Positions 24,006 through 35,679 of a stretch of 64,000 nucleotides of DNA are shown here, one piece after another. The translations under genes were made by a program, and so were the position numbers. Under the pieces are notes generated by a model. The model worked only from the letters and a program-made list of their open reading frames with translations. It had not been told where the DNA came from and made no database searches. How positions within the stretch are numbered: the first letter of the stretch is position 1; each line of letters opens with the position of its first letter. Source of the stretch: Chrysoporthe austroafricana (lineage: Eukaryota > Ascomycota > Sordariomycetes > Diaporthales > Cryphonectriaceae); contig JYIP02000011.1 in the NCBI GenBank assembly GCA_001051155.2, forward strand, positions 868,001 to 932,000. The letters are read 5' to 3'.

Positions 24006-24569
24006 ACCGATCCCTCGGACCCGCGGGTCCGATTGTGATCTTGGCCAGGCAGGCGTGTCACCATATAGACAGACGATCTGAACGCCATAGAAATAGACCG
24101 GATACCAAACATGCCGTCAAGTCTCTCATTGATGATCTGCCTGGCACATTCATGGCTTGGAAATAACAGCCTGACACGTACATCACGAGACGCCTCATCA
24201 ACACATCAACCTCTTGTCTTACCAGTTGACTTGCTTCTGTCTGTATCGATGTGTTGTATCTGCCGCTGGCCATCTTTGCGCTGCATGCTTTCATCCCCCC
24301 TCGGCGGCTACTACCTCGCTTGCCGCCGTGGCCCCTGCGACCGGCCCTCTATCGAGTAGACGTAACACTATCCCTTGCTTGAGCTAGCCTTTCTCCCTGC
24401 CACCAAAGCATATGTGGCAGGCCTCCTGCATAGATTACCCCGCCCTCTCTGCCCTTTAAAAGGCCACCGTCTTCGACGTGAAGCGCCGCAGGTCATCATC
24501 GCCCTTGCTGCAAGAACCTAGACTTTCAAATCCCGACCGTTTGGATCAACACATTTCGATTCGATCATA
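24006..24569. other. Intergenic with TATA-like promoter
   Basis: The 3' flank of thioredoxin reductase and promoter of the next small gene. A TTTAAAA element lies at about 24455-24461, roughly 110 bp before the start codon. Confidence 0.45.
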
Positions 24570-25051
24570 ATGTCTGACAGCAATTTCACCTACAGAAGCT
24601 CCGGCACGAACAGCCAGGTAAGTCAAGCACTCGTCCTAGCTCAGCTTCGACATCCTCATCACGACACGGCTAACGCCATCTTTCAGGGCAACCATTACTG
24701 CGCTCGTGACTATGGCAATAGCTCCAATGCGTACCACTACTCTAACTTGTGTGTCCCGAGGATCCGATGTGCAACGTAAGAGGACTGTCTGTGTGGGCAA
24801 CACTAACCGGTCATGACTTCAGAGACGGATCCTACTACTACAGCAACCCCAACGGCTCCGTGAGTGGCTTTTCGCGTCCTAACGCTTTGTGAACTTTGGG
24901 TGCTAACTCACATATGTCACAAAAGACGTACTACAACAACGGTAATGGAGGCTCGACCTACACCTCCCCTAGTGGTTCTCGGTATTCTTCAGGATACGGA
25001 GGCAGCAGCTCGGGTAGTGGAAGCGGCGGGAGCAGCGGGAGCAGCAAGTGA
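24570..25051 (+). CDS. Small Gly/Ser/Tyr-rich fungal protein of unknown function
   Basis: Four exons, 24570-24617, 24687-24748, 24823-24859 and 24926-25051, give 90 residues. The first and third donors are GTAAGT and GTGAGT; the second (GTGTGT) is weaker, and a GTAAGA at 24776 is an alternative that would leave an intron of only 47 bp. The protein begins MSDSNFTYRSSGTNSQGNHY, continues with YHYSN and DGSYYYSNPNGS blocks, and ends in a Gly/Ser run. It has no signal peptide or membrane helix. Compositionally similar small proteins with SSGTNSQGNHY and SYYYSNPNGS blocks are familiar in filamentous ascomycetes. Low-complexity, Tyr-spaced sequence suggests disorder; no function is claimed. Confidence 0.75.
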
Positions 25052-26590
25052 TTCAAGAGCTCGAGTTGAATCGGAATCATCGGTGGTGGGCGCTGAGGGA
25101 TGTGATTATCAGGGGTGTCGAACCTGGATGGTGTTCAGGTTGTGGTGCGAAGCAAGCGGAGGCAGAAGCCGGCCATTGTTCCTGGGGCTCTGTAGATGGA
25201 CTTGGTCTCAATTGAACTTGGCAATGCTTATGGGTCCATAGACAACCGAGCGATGCTGAGTATTACTGGCTGATTCTCCAAACAGAGAGCACAGGGTCCT
25301 TAATAACGCACATCATGATCAGTCTTGTAGGTGATGTGAGGATTCTACTCTGGCGAAGCAGCCTAATGGCTATGCAGCGCGCCTCCTCATAAGCATCGTC
25401 AAGCTCTTCCATCATCCTTTAGAGCTTGAACCACCCGGTGAAGCAGATAATCTGCACTGTAGAAACTCTGCCATGAGGGGAGGAATTGCCTTTCAGACAG
25501 ATCAACAACTAAGACAGGGCAATGCTGCCCACCCGATACCTCATGTACTATTGACTCTCACCCGAGGGGTCGTCTCGTCAATATTGAAATTCTTCGAACT
25601 GCTGAGGTAGCCAGGGTCAAAGGGACGGTCGAAGTGCTTGAGCCCTAAACCGGGGCCGAATGTCCGCATCGATGGTCCTCGCTCCGGCGAGAGGTCTATC
25701 CTCAATCTGGACCACGTCATAACACCGCTCGTCGGCACACAGGTAATTACAGGTTATTTATTGTCACTAAGCATATTGGCTTAATGCAACGCGCGCCTCG
25801 TGAAGAGATCGATACTACACTGGTCCTTCCCATATCTCGAGTTGAGTAATTTTATACGGAGTATTTCGCTAGTATTTGGCTTTTCAGACTGGTTCAATAA
25901 TGTGTTGTGATTCCGCAGTCAAAATATTTCCAAATTGCGGTCCAAGGATGATGACTGCATAATGATGTGCCTTATGTCTCAAGAAGGATTGAAATCGCAA
26001 TCCGTGGAGGTTTGTGGTGAAATATCCCCACAGAGTTAATTGTCCATGGCTGATGGTAATTATATTGCGGGCCTACGGCGAAACTTTTTAGAACGAGGGC
26101 CTGTTGTCTTTTGGAGCCCAATTCTTGTCACGGAAAGGCAATGATTCGTGATGGGCCAGGCAGCGGGGCCTTTTTCAATTAAAGCCGTGATTTCATAAAC
26201 TTTATCAAAGTGCCCGGCGCCTGCTAGGTAATCAGGCGAAGATGTTTTGCGTCGAATCCGGAATAACATCTGAGCCGCAACGCGAGGTGTCGCCTCCGCG
26301 GGAAGAGCCGTCGATGATGCCATTATGCCGATATATGAATTTATCAAGAATTTCATAATAAAGAACCTTGGCCTTGTAGGATATTTGTAATGCCGAACTC
26401 CCCGCGCGGGTGCACCAAGCACGAAGTGTCCGCCTTCGGTAATTATTACTTGGTACTTGAACTATATTCCGCCACACGCGGGTTCTGGGTGCTGTGGTGC
26501 AATGTATAAATCCCCGCGCACCTCCTTGCCACTCGACTTTCTAAACACAAGACACTGTTCCCATCTTGTAAAATTTGAAACGCTCCAAGA
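25052..26590. other. Intergenic, moderately AT-rich
   Basis: No gene is supported. Short open frames on the minus strand (25541-25738 and 26060-26422) show no recognisable domain. The last 100 bp should hold the NmrA-like promoter. Confidence 0.4.
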
Positions 26591-27691
26591 ATGTCTCACG
26601 TCCAGATACGTCAAGTCGCTGTTGTCGGTGTAAGTCTGCACAAGCCCACCCGGGCCACCCTCAGAGACTAGTCTGCACTCGATGAATTGCCTACGTAGCC
26701 ACCGCTGACCTCTAATTGTCCTGAGCCAGGGCACCGGCAGCATAGGAAAATATATCGTCCAGGAGCTGGTCGATCAGGGTTTTCAAGTGTCTGTTCTCAG
26801 CCGAGGCGCCGGCGGTGGGAATGTGCCCCCAGGGGTAGCTTTGAAAACTGTCAACTACGATGACATAGAGTCCTTAAAGGCGGCTCTTGCAGGTGAGGAC
26901 GCTGTCATCTCGACTATAGCGACTGCCGCTGTGCGAGACCAGCAGCAAAGACTCGTAGATGCTGCATTCGCAGTCGGGATCAAGCGTTTCATCCCTAGCG
27001 AGTTCGGAATCAACACCCGCAAGCTCCAGGGTTTAAAGATTGGACAGATCGCTGCTGGGAAGACGAGCTTGGTGGATGACCTGCAGAAGAAAGCAGAGCA
27101 GAGGTCGGATTTCAGCTGGACTGGTCTCTCCAATGGTCTTTTCTTCGACCTAGTATGTAAACAGCCGGCCCTTGCTCTATACCCCCCTCCTCCCCATATC
27201 TCGGTATATGTCAATGCTGATCCTCCGTGAAGAATCTGGAGCTGGGTATCTTTGGCTTCGATGCTAAACAAAAGAAAGCCACTATCGTTGACTCTGGGAA
27301 CGAACCGTTCCAGACGACCAACAAGGGCCTGATTGCGAAGGCGGTGGCCTCTATCCTAAAGCATCCCCAGGAAACTGCGAACAAATATTTGTGTATCGCT
27401 TCCTTCCAGCCTACCCTCAACCAGATACTGCAAATTCTGGAGGAGGAGACCGGGAGCAAGTGGACTGTTGAGCGCCAAAACACTTCTGAATTGCAGAAGA
27501 TTGGCGAGGACAAACTGGCCAGGGGTGACTACAGTGCCTTCGGACAGCTCCTTAGAGTCTACCTCTATCGTGACGGCGAGGGCCATGCTCTCAAAGAGGG
27601 AGAGAAGGCCAACAAGTTGCTAGGACTGCCCGAGAACGAGGACATTAGGGAGACTCTGCGAAACTGGTTGGCTTCAGCTCGAGCGATCTAA
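26591..27691 (+). CDS. NmrA-like / isoflavone-reductase-like NAD(P)-binding protein
   Basis: Atypical short-chain dehydrogenase of the NmrA/PCBER group, likely binding NADP(H); the substrate is unknown. Three exons, 26591-26629, 26730-27152 and 27233-27691, encode 306 residues. The Rossmann glycine motif VVGGTGSIGKYI spans the first intron, which splits it exactly between the two glycines. DAVISTIATAA lies near residue 65, and IKRFIPSEFG near 87-96, which is characteristic of the group. The second intron (GTATGT, acceptor AAG) precedes NLELGIFGFD. The C-terminal half (EEETGSKWTVE, LPENEDIRETLRNW) is the usual substrate domain. Such proteins serve as reductases or redox sensors in fungi; context gives no hint. 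Confidence 0.88.
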
Positions 27692-28059
27692 TTGGTTGCC
27701 AAAGATACTGAGTGGATGGTCATTTGGGGTGGAGTAGAGCAGAAGCTTTGCATACAGAAAGGCTCCTTGCAAATATCAAATTACTTCAACCTAGTTTCAT
27801 CATGTTGTTCCTATCCAGTGACAGTCAACATGTCATATTCACGCGAAGACTCAAGATGGCCTGAAAATTTTTGGCGCGCCCCAAAGTCATTATTATTACT
27901 ACATAATCAGCTTTAAGTGGCTCAGCGGGGGCGGAGAAGTAGAGTCTTTTTATGGGCCGGACGCTAGATAGTGTCCGTGCTCGGCTTTTCCCTCACTGCT
28001 AGGAGGTGTCCTCTGGTGTCTATCTAAGCGCGCTACATATGCTTCCTTTCTTGGGTGCT
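27692..28059. other. Convergent intergenic region
   Basis: 3' flanks of the NmrA-like gene and of the GPI-anchored protein gene. No feature was recognised. Confidence 0.45.
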
Positions 28060-28962
28060 CTACAGGCTCAGCAGCAGTCCAACGCACCAGATTATAACTG
28101 CAGATACTGCGAGAGGAAGGCGGCTAGCGGAGCTAGTCGTTATGGACGTAGTCGAGGCCGGACTAGTGGTGGAAGATGCTGTAGAAGTAGTAGTGGTCGA
28201 GGAAGTCAGGCCGGTGGTACTGGTAGCTGAGACCGACGAGATGGCCTTGGTGGGCTTGGCAGTTGCCTGCGTGCTCGTATATTCCCCAGCTGCTGAAGAG
28301 GTATAGTATCCGTCGTCCCCGTCGTCGCCATCATCGCCCCACACTTCATCCCACGAAGGCATCGACACGCCGGGGCAGGATGCGATACAGTTGTAGAAGT
28401 CTTCGTAGTTCGAATCGGACTCGACCACATCATCTGGGACAGTCCCATCTGTATAATATTTGTTGCCGCAATCCCGCGTGCATTGCAGAGCAGTACAGGG
28501 CGTCGCATCTGGATCACTGACGCTGTACCCATTAAGTTCTAGGGCACTCCACTCGCCAGTGCCGCCCTCCAAGGTGAAGTCATTGCTGTATGAGAACGAA
28601 TCGCCGTATTGGAATCCATCGGCGAGCTCTGACACAGACAATGAAACAATAGTCTGGTCCGGAACGACAGAGGCGGGGATCGTGACTTGAACCTGCGTAA
28701 CGTCGATGTCGGTATAGTTCACCAAATAACAGGCAGGACCAGTGCCCCATCCTGGAGGAGTCGTGGCGAGGTAAATTCTGTACCCGCTGTAACTGTCGCC
28801 ATCATCGTAGTCCTCGGTCTCATCGGCTAGATTGACGGTAACCGTCGTAGACTGGCCTGCCTGAACTGTATCGGCAATCTCAAGTTCGTAACCGCCATAC
28901 GAGCGCGCGGCCGCAGAGAACAAGATGGAGGTCACCCCCAAGATGAAAGTAAGGCGAGCCAT
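28060..28962 (-). CDS. GPI-anchored Ser/Thr-rich cell-surface protein
   Basis: A single exon of 300 residues. It has an N-terminal signal peptide (MARLTFILGVTSILFSAAA), then a beta-rich extracellular domain of about 190 residues containing paired cysteines (CTALQCTRDCG, YNCIASCPG), an Asp/Gly-rich patch (WGDDGDDGDDG), a Ser/Thr-rich stalk of about 70 residues and a hydrophobic C-terminal tail (LPLAVSAVIIWCVGLLLSL). This architecture is that of a GPI-anchored wall or membrane protein, processed by the transamidase whose PIG-S subunit is encoded at 9.9 kb. The ectodomain is not assigned to a family. Upstream, 28963-29220 is AT-rich and probably promoter. Confidence 0.8.
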   Translation of the reverse strand: MARLTFILGVTSILFSAAARSYGGYELEIADTVQAGQSTTVTVNLADETEDYDDGDSYSGYRIYLATTPPGWGTGPACYLVNYTDIDVTQVQVTIPASVVPDQTIVSLSVSELADGFQYGDSFSYSNDFTLEGGTGEWSALELNGYSVSDPDATPCTALQCTRDCGNKYYTDGTVPDDVVESDSNYEDFYNCIASCPGVSMPSWDEVWGDDGDDGDDGYYTSSAAGEYTSTQATAKPTKAISSVSATSTTGLTSSTTTTSTASSTTSPASTTSITTSSASRLPLAVSAVIIWCVGLLLSL

Positions 28963-29655
28963 TGATTATTGTAGATGGAAATTAAATATTGCAAGTAAAC
29001 GAGTGACCTGATTGAACGAGTGACTGAAATCATGTAGAATTGTAGAACGAACGACCGAGGCTGGATGCTTGACCTACGAGCCTGAATATTTAAAGACCTG
29101 AAAGGTAGGCCAGGAAATGCAGAGGACGGAGAGATGAGGAAATTTAATGGTCGTCTGACAGACTCGTTCTTATCCCACGATGACTGCAGACGGGCCCTCG
29201 GTCCCGTCAGCCGCAGGATCATTAATACATCTAGGCCTAAACAAGCTTAAATATTGACAGCAGATTGAAAATTAGCATCGAAGGATTCCTTGGCACCTGA
29301 GCGCAGTCAAATCATTGGCCCCGGATCAAGTGCTTACGCGCTGTGCAAATGACGGGGGCGAGAATAGACGGATTTCAATGCGAGCCTTCCCCCTGGGTCT
29401 CGCGGCTGTGCCACTTTGGTCCGTAGACCGCTTCATAATGTTCGCATGAGCCTTGTTTGAAGGAATTTCAATTTTGATGGGCTAAGCCCTGTGATGTCTC
29501 TCCATGCTTTAACTTTTTTCCATTTGGGAACAATTACTAGTCCTCATGCCCCAAACCTCGGGTAGACCCAAGCCGAACAGGCGTCGTCCTCCAACCTGAG
29601 CCTGCAAAAAGGCCAAATGCAAATGCTGAAACGCCGTTCCACAGACTAAACAATC
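28963..29655. other. Intergenic
   Basis: The promoter side of the GPI-anchored protein and 3' flank of the DUF3445 gene. No gene was recognised. Confidence 0.45.
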
Positions 29656-31155
29656 TTAGAAGCCTTGCTGGTCATGCCACTTTTTCTCCCATCCAGGGAA
29701 GAATGGACTCTCATTGACCGTCCCCACTTCCCAATCCTTCGGCACCAGTCCCCTTTCGACCTGTTCCTGAGCCCATTCCTGACAAGCCTGGATAGTGACT
29801 TCCTTCACGTGATCTACCGTCTTGTATGTGATGAGGTTCTCCTTGCCTTCCTGTAGCACTTTCAACAACAGAGCTGGCATAAATGGCTCATCCCGGAGCT
29901 CTGTGATCGGGGTGAAGATTGCCTTGAAGTTGAATACAACGGCTCCGCTCAGGGGAAGTCTGCGCAGCGTCTGGTAGTCACATCTCAGTTTGATGTGTTC
30001 GATCGTCAGTTCCTCCTTGTTTGCCGCAAATGCGCTCCGCTCCCAATTCTCCGTCATCCGTGGGCTGCTGAACAGTGGGGCGTGATCCTCCAGGCTCCAG
30101 CTGCAGCGTTGAATAGGCTGGTCAACTGCCATTTTAGCGAAGAAACGGTCCATACTGAAGGCCATCTTCTCTGCGTAGTCAGGGACATGCTCGTGGATAG
30201 CCCGCAGTGGCTTGCCACGGTTCATACCGATATCCCAGCCGACAGACGAGCAGACCATTGCTGCACGAAGATAATAGAACCCGTCGTTCTCGTTGCGAAA
30301 GACCATAGCATAGTCTTCTGGAATGTTGATGAAGACAACCTTGAGTGGCGGTGTGTTGATGAGGTCCGTCTTGGTGTTGAGCAGACCGTTGTGGAGGACG
30401 GTGTCGTCATTCTCCAGCCTGAAGTGCTGCGGATAGCGCTTGCAAACGAACTGAACGAGCATCTCCATGAGCTCCCTGCACGCCAGCTCTGAGCCTAGGT
30501 CGGTAAAGAAAACGAGGTCTCCGTGCTTCTTCAGCAGCTCCTGCCGAGCTGCCATGGTGGGGACGTAATTCTGCTCCAGTTCCACCCACCAGTCAGGGTC
30601 GAACTTGTAGTGGGCTAGAGGGCGGTGTCAATAAGTCGAATGGTACGGTGCCTGAACTTCCTGGTTTAGCTTACCCATTGTCTGATGATAGTTCCACCTG
30701 AAAGGACGGAACGGTCTGAACATGGCCTTGTTTATGTCGAAATGGGGACCATACGGCTGCGGATACCGCACTCCTGTCAGGACGGAGTAGTCCGGGAACC
30801 TCCCCAGGGCCCGAATATCCTGCGTGGAGAATCCAGTGGGCGTGTAAAGGTCATCTTGATCCCAATCTGCTGTGCGTGTTGAGGGGATCGCCCGTCGACG
30901 AAGGACATCAGGGGATGGGCCAATATATGGGCCAGCCGTGCCCTTGAGCTTCAAGTCTGCTAGAGCATGTCGCCGCGAGGGCGGAAACTGAAGGACCCAT
31001 GGGGACTTTTCAGGAGTTGCTGATGAGTTCTTGAGAGATGGAAGCGCCTTTCTCTGTGTGATTCGAAGCACCAGGCCGAGCAATACTAACAGCAGAGCAC
31101 AGGCTGCGAAAGGAAGAGGTCTGGTCCCTGCGAGAAGAATATCTCCGACCGCCAT
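29656..31155 (-). CDS. DUF3445 family protein (heme-dependent oxidative N-demethylase-like)
   Basis: Member of the fungal/bacterial DUF3445 group; some members are described as heme-dependent oxidative N-demethylases, which is the only functional clue. Two exons, 31155-30675 and 30614-29656, encode 479 residues; the 60-bp intron (GTAAGC, CTAG) joins YHQTM to AHYKFDPDWW. An N-terminal anchor (LPFAACALLLVLLGLVL, residues 13-29) suggests a membrane-tethered form. The core has HFDINKAMFRPFRPFRWNY at about 137-155, DLGSELACRELMEML, the PLRAIHEHVPDYAEKM segment, and the RCSWSLEDH motif. RTENWERSAFAAN-like sequence and LPLSGAVVFNFK follow. The length is usual for the fungal group. Confidence 0.82.
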
Positions 31156-33250
31156 GACGGGGCTGGTTTGGACCTGTTGATAGCCGTGAGGGTGTCAATC
31201 TGAGAGGATGATATCAATATTCCAGGAGGTGATATTGAGAACGAGTGCCCGAGACGGAATAAGGACGTGATGCCGTCAGTCCCATCTAATAACAAGAAGG
31301 GCGAGGAGAGACGGTTTCCCAGCTGTATCACCAGCAAAACCCGAACTGTCTCCGAGATAGCCCATCGCAGATACTGACTGGTCCATCACACAGACCTAGC
31401 GCATAGTATACGTCCGATACGGAGATAATCATGGTGCTATGTAGATACATGGATACACCAACCCCGCAACGATAAGGGCGGGCTCGTTGGCGGGGGATAC
31501 GTGGAAGAGCTAGATCCCCACGATCCATAGTGCATCTGTCAGTCCTTCCATGCCCGCCGGAATGTGAATTGGGGACGATGCAACTGGTTGGCAGGCATGC
31601 CCGTCCCGTGGTGGCTGGGCTGCCGAAGAACGGAGGTTTTGCCGCCTTCTATCGTGCCAGATGTCTGCCTCGGCGATCAGATGGAGATAAGTAGCAGATA
31701 AGACCATCCACGTGCCTATCACTATTTACAGATCTCCTCGTGCATATGCGATCTCAGCTGCCTGGAGGAAAACTGTCACTGTCCTTGCTCCTCATGTAGG
31801 CCCTCGCCTGATCACGCTCGCATCCGTCGATGTCGAGATATCTGGCCGCCTGGGGTCGATGCACTCAGAGGTACGATATGACGTCCTTGTCTCACATAAT
31901 ATACAGAGTGTATGTCCTAGCCGTCGCATGATGCCCCTTTGGTCAGCACCAGGACTTATCATTCGCTGTCGCACGGCTCGTCACAGCCAACGAACGCCGG
32001 GCGGCTGCGATATATGCGCTTATAATAGGGGCTATATTTAAGAGAAATAGACTCACAAACACTCCTACTCGCTGCATACCTTTCTGTTTCCGTCCTTTTT
32101 TTCTGCTACCTCTCCTTTTTCTCTCCCGCCTTTGCTTCTCTTTCCCTTTTCTCGAATGGCGGAAAGGCGGGAAGGAGAATTGACTACCTTCATGATTGGC
32201 TGGCCACAGATATATTTTGAGATAATCAAGTATGATCCTTCGAGAGCCCTGTGGTATGCTCCATCACATCAACTCCGACAATTGCCATCTCAGATACAAT
32301 TGCACAGACGACAACTCTGTAGCAGAGGTCGAGACAATGTCCTATCGTCAGAGGTGTGATTTGCGGAGTCCAGTTGGCACAGATACTTCTGATGATATCT
32401 CCATCTCCAGTCCAACAGGTCACGCTTGGGTGGGCTGAATCGAGAATCTGCTCAGAGGTTCTAACCATTACCCCCTCTATCGATATCGGGTCGACACCAG
32501 TGCTTGAGAAAGAGCTCCCGGCCGTAAATATCGGCTTTGGCTCAGATCAATCGGCTGTAAAGAGTCAGCATAATTACTAGGGGCATGATTGTGCCGATAT
32601 TGAAGCGGCTAAACTTTGTATTTAAGCCCCTGTGCCGATCTAGGTCCACCAAAAGCTAAAAATCTGAACGTTCCGCCGCTAGTAGAAAGTGGGAAGATTT
32701 CCACGGTATCGAAAAGTATCTCTTGTGTGTGCACCCACGCAAAGCAAGGTAGAAAACACAACCACGATCTTGGCACGGCAAGCAAGGTTCTCGATCGATT
32801 ATGGTACGTGGCTTGTCAGGGTGGCAGGATACCAAAGCCGCCGTAGCTGCGACTATCGAGTGAGCCTTATTAAAGTAGTCTGGACGACAAGGATGATCGT
32901 GCCACAGGGATAGACCTCTTCTTAGGACATTCAGAAGTCGGAGAGGCCGTGGAAGAGCGGGCGCATAAAGGCGAGGATGCAGTAAAGCCCAACGCCCTCG
33001 CGCGATTCTCAGATCTGCTGTGGACCTTTTTTCTGGGCCCCTCGACGCCTTGCTCTAAGGCACAATATTCGCTATCATAATATCATGTGCTTCGTGCCTC
33101 GTCGGCTTAGTTCTAACCTACTAGGATTCCTCGAATGGGACAGACTGTGAGACTCCGCCGCAAATAACTTCGAGACCATCACTAGAGGGAATGCTACGCA
33201 ACTCCGAAATAATGACAGATCAGAAAAAAAAAGGGGGGGGGGGGCGAGAA
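31156..33250. other. Intergenic, 2.1 kb, no gene recognised
   Basis: Mixed-composition DNA with a CT-rich stretch near 32060-32150. No domain-bearing frame was found. Near 33225-33245 an A9 run abuts a G11 run. Confidence 0.45.
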
Positions 33251-33479
33251 TATAAATCAGACCTTGGCAATATCGACCTCCTTGGGCAGCGGCACCAAGC
33301 TTTCTTCGGAATATCACCTCGTTGCTCAAGAGAGTACAACGGAGAGCGGCGCACCAGCTTCCAGCGGCCCGGAGATTGCAACAGAGAGTGGTTCTCAACG
33401 AAATGCCGGGATTGCAGAAGAACCTTCCAGCAAGGCGGAAAGGGGCACTCCACTCGCCGATGGCGCAACATCTACAGCA

Positions 33480-34260
33480 ATGACTTCAGGCCGATGTCCT
33501 TCTTGTTCGAAGATCTAAATGCTTTGCCAGCCGTGCCGATCCCAGAGATACAGAAACTGACGGAAGACGTGCTCGCCAAGGACCTAGTTTCCATCACATT
33601 AGGCCCTCTTGTCATAATTTCCTGCGACCTCATTAGTCCTTGTATCATCTACTACTACTGCCTCAGTGGCATCTCTTGGATCCTGAATTTTGCAAGGAAA
33701 TTCTCGGCTGGGCTGTAATATCCTTCGGTCCGGTTGAGCTGTACATTCTCGTGGTCCGAATTTGGTGACTCATCAAGTATAAGAACTGGTGGGAACTGGA
33801 CGCCCCTCTTGGATCTACGTGACAGCACTCATATTAGGCCTCATTCCCTTCATGGTCGGATCCTCTACCGAAAGTCCCCAGCTGTACCTGTACGCTCTAG
33901 GCTTATATATGACCTTCCTCCTCTTCTGGGCCTTGTTGAGTCTCGTCTTATTCAAAAAACCTTTCCGGATCGGTTCTGAGGTGAAAGGTACGAGGGTGCG
34001 ATCTCTGGTCTACTATGCTGTAGAGGATCTCTTCTCAGTCGATGGATGGCAGTGCCGAGACTTCCGGAGGCGTTACAGGGAGAGATATGACATCAGTCAT
34101 GTTCCAGAAAATGATGTTCGAGGTGATATAGAACAATCGCTTTCATCTCGCATTCGGGCTATCACTGGGACTTCTCCTTTCTTTCATCATCCTTTGGGCA
34201 ATATGTTCGTGGATCTATGTTCAAATCGCGCTAGAGAGAGGGGAAGTGGTGGATCGCTGT
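33480..34260 (+). pseudogene. Decayed multi-span fungal membrane protein gene
   Basis: Conserved pieces of a fungal integral membrane protein of unknown function appear in order but in different frames. A hydrophobic piece (GPVELYILVVRIW) is cut by TGA at 33766-33768, then KYKNWWELDAPLGS continues. A frameshift near 33812 leads to WIYVTALILGLIPFMVGSS, a second hydrophobic segment, and the block VYYAVEDLFSVDGWQCRDFR. Another shift near 34090 leads to SVMFQKMMFEVI followed by TAG at 34129-34131, then a last hydrophobic segment (FIILWAICSWIYVQIALERGE). An acidic/Ser/Thr-rich possible N-terminal exon lies at 33264-33518. At least four lesions make a functional product unlikely. TGG to TGA and a new TAG fit RIP-type change, though indels point to long neglect. 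Confidence 0.7.
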
Positions 34261-35679
34261 TAAAAAAAAAAATTACAGGAAGAGAAGGTTCGAAGTATAA
34301 ATACACTTAAAAGTTTTTCTTACGGACTTTGTTGATCGTCATATAATAGCGTGAATGCGGCCGCAGAAGATAAACAGACACAGAAAAAAAAGATCAGTCA
34401 TAATCAACTGAGTGTAGGCAATCTATTTGTTCTTGCATGTTTCACATACGTGGCGACTATGGCGGAAATGTTTATTATAGATCATATACAGTAGGTACGC
34501 TTCAGGCACAGGGTCTCGACATATGTTGGATGATTTCTATTATCATTGAACTCAAAATAGCCAGTCTTCCAAGACATGAGGCCTTTCCCCTCGGGCAAGC
34601 AATTTACCTTCTCTAGCCGTCGGAATGATTCAACGTTGCTACAGCTCACAGCACTCCCAAGTCCATGCAGGCCTATTCAAAAATTGTTGTTATCTCAATT
34701 AATAGAAGCACAAGTCAATTTTATGATGTTAAGTATATACGCCTAGCTCAGAGGAAATAAATCGCAAATAAGGAAACAAAAAGCCAAGAGACACGAAGAT
34801 GAGAGATTGGAGGTATTTCGTCCCTGGACTCGTACTACCTAGGTATGTTCGTCTGTGTCCGGATGACTTCATGCCAGCCAATGGGGTTTTCGTTCCCTGA
34901 CGCACAGCAGTAGTAGTCATGCTATAGTAATTGTTCCGCGACGCTGTTGACGCTCCTCGGGCTGGGTTATTAACAACTGTAAGCCTTTTCGCACGTATTC
35001 GACGTTTCCCCACTTATCTAAACTATTCAGGGAGGCAGGTGACATTTGTACAACGTGAACGCCCTGTACCTCTTCGGTTGAGTTTCGGACATGCGTTTGC
35101 GTGCTCAGCTGTGTATCGGGATGCACCAAATTCCACCACCCAGACCACCTGGAGCTTTCCAGAGAGCATCATCACATTACTGCCAACCTTTCGCAAAAGC
35201 GCACCGAGATCGTCGTTCTTCACACCTGGAGGTCCCCATGCAGGCTGCAGCCTCAGCAGCGCGACTGAGCGGACACGCGGGCGTGACTATGTTGGTAGCT
35301 GAGGCAGGAGACCGGTGAGCATCCTAGCGCCGAAATCCGTCGCCTGGCTTGTCCAAAGTCTCCTTTCCTCAGGGAGAAAGTCGACCTGCTGACTTTGACT
35401 GTAGTCGCGTATACGTCCTCGCTAAGGGGAGAGGGAACCTGATGAAGTCGGCTGCACACTGCGTCGAGCACATATTTTTGGGAGATGACAGGCGAGGGCG
35501 TTTAAGTGCAATGAAGGTAGACTCCCAAGGTTTTCACTGAAATAGCTCTGTTGGTCTTCTGTATCTCCTCAACACCCCAGAGTGGTTCCACAGCGTCTTT
35601 CCCCCGGCGTACCGGAGCCTCCTTCCATACCAAGGTAACATACATGCTTTGCTGAAACAGCCAAGGAGCCAGAAATGCC
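34261..35679. other. Intergenic, AT-rich left part
   Basis: Homopolymer A tracts occur near 34263-34273 and 34384-34391. A minus-strand open segment at 34729-34920 ends in a hydrophobic stretch, but nothing supports it as a gene. Confidence 0.4.
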
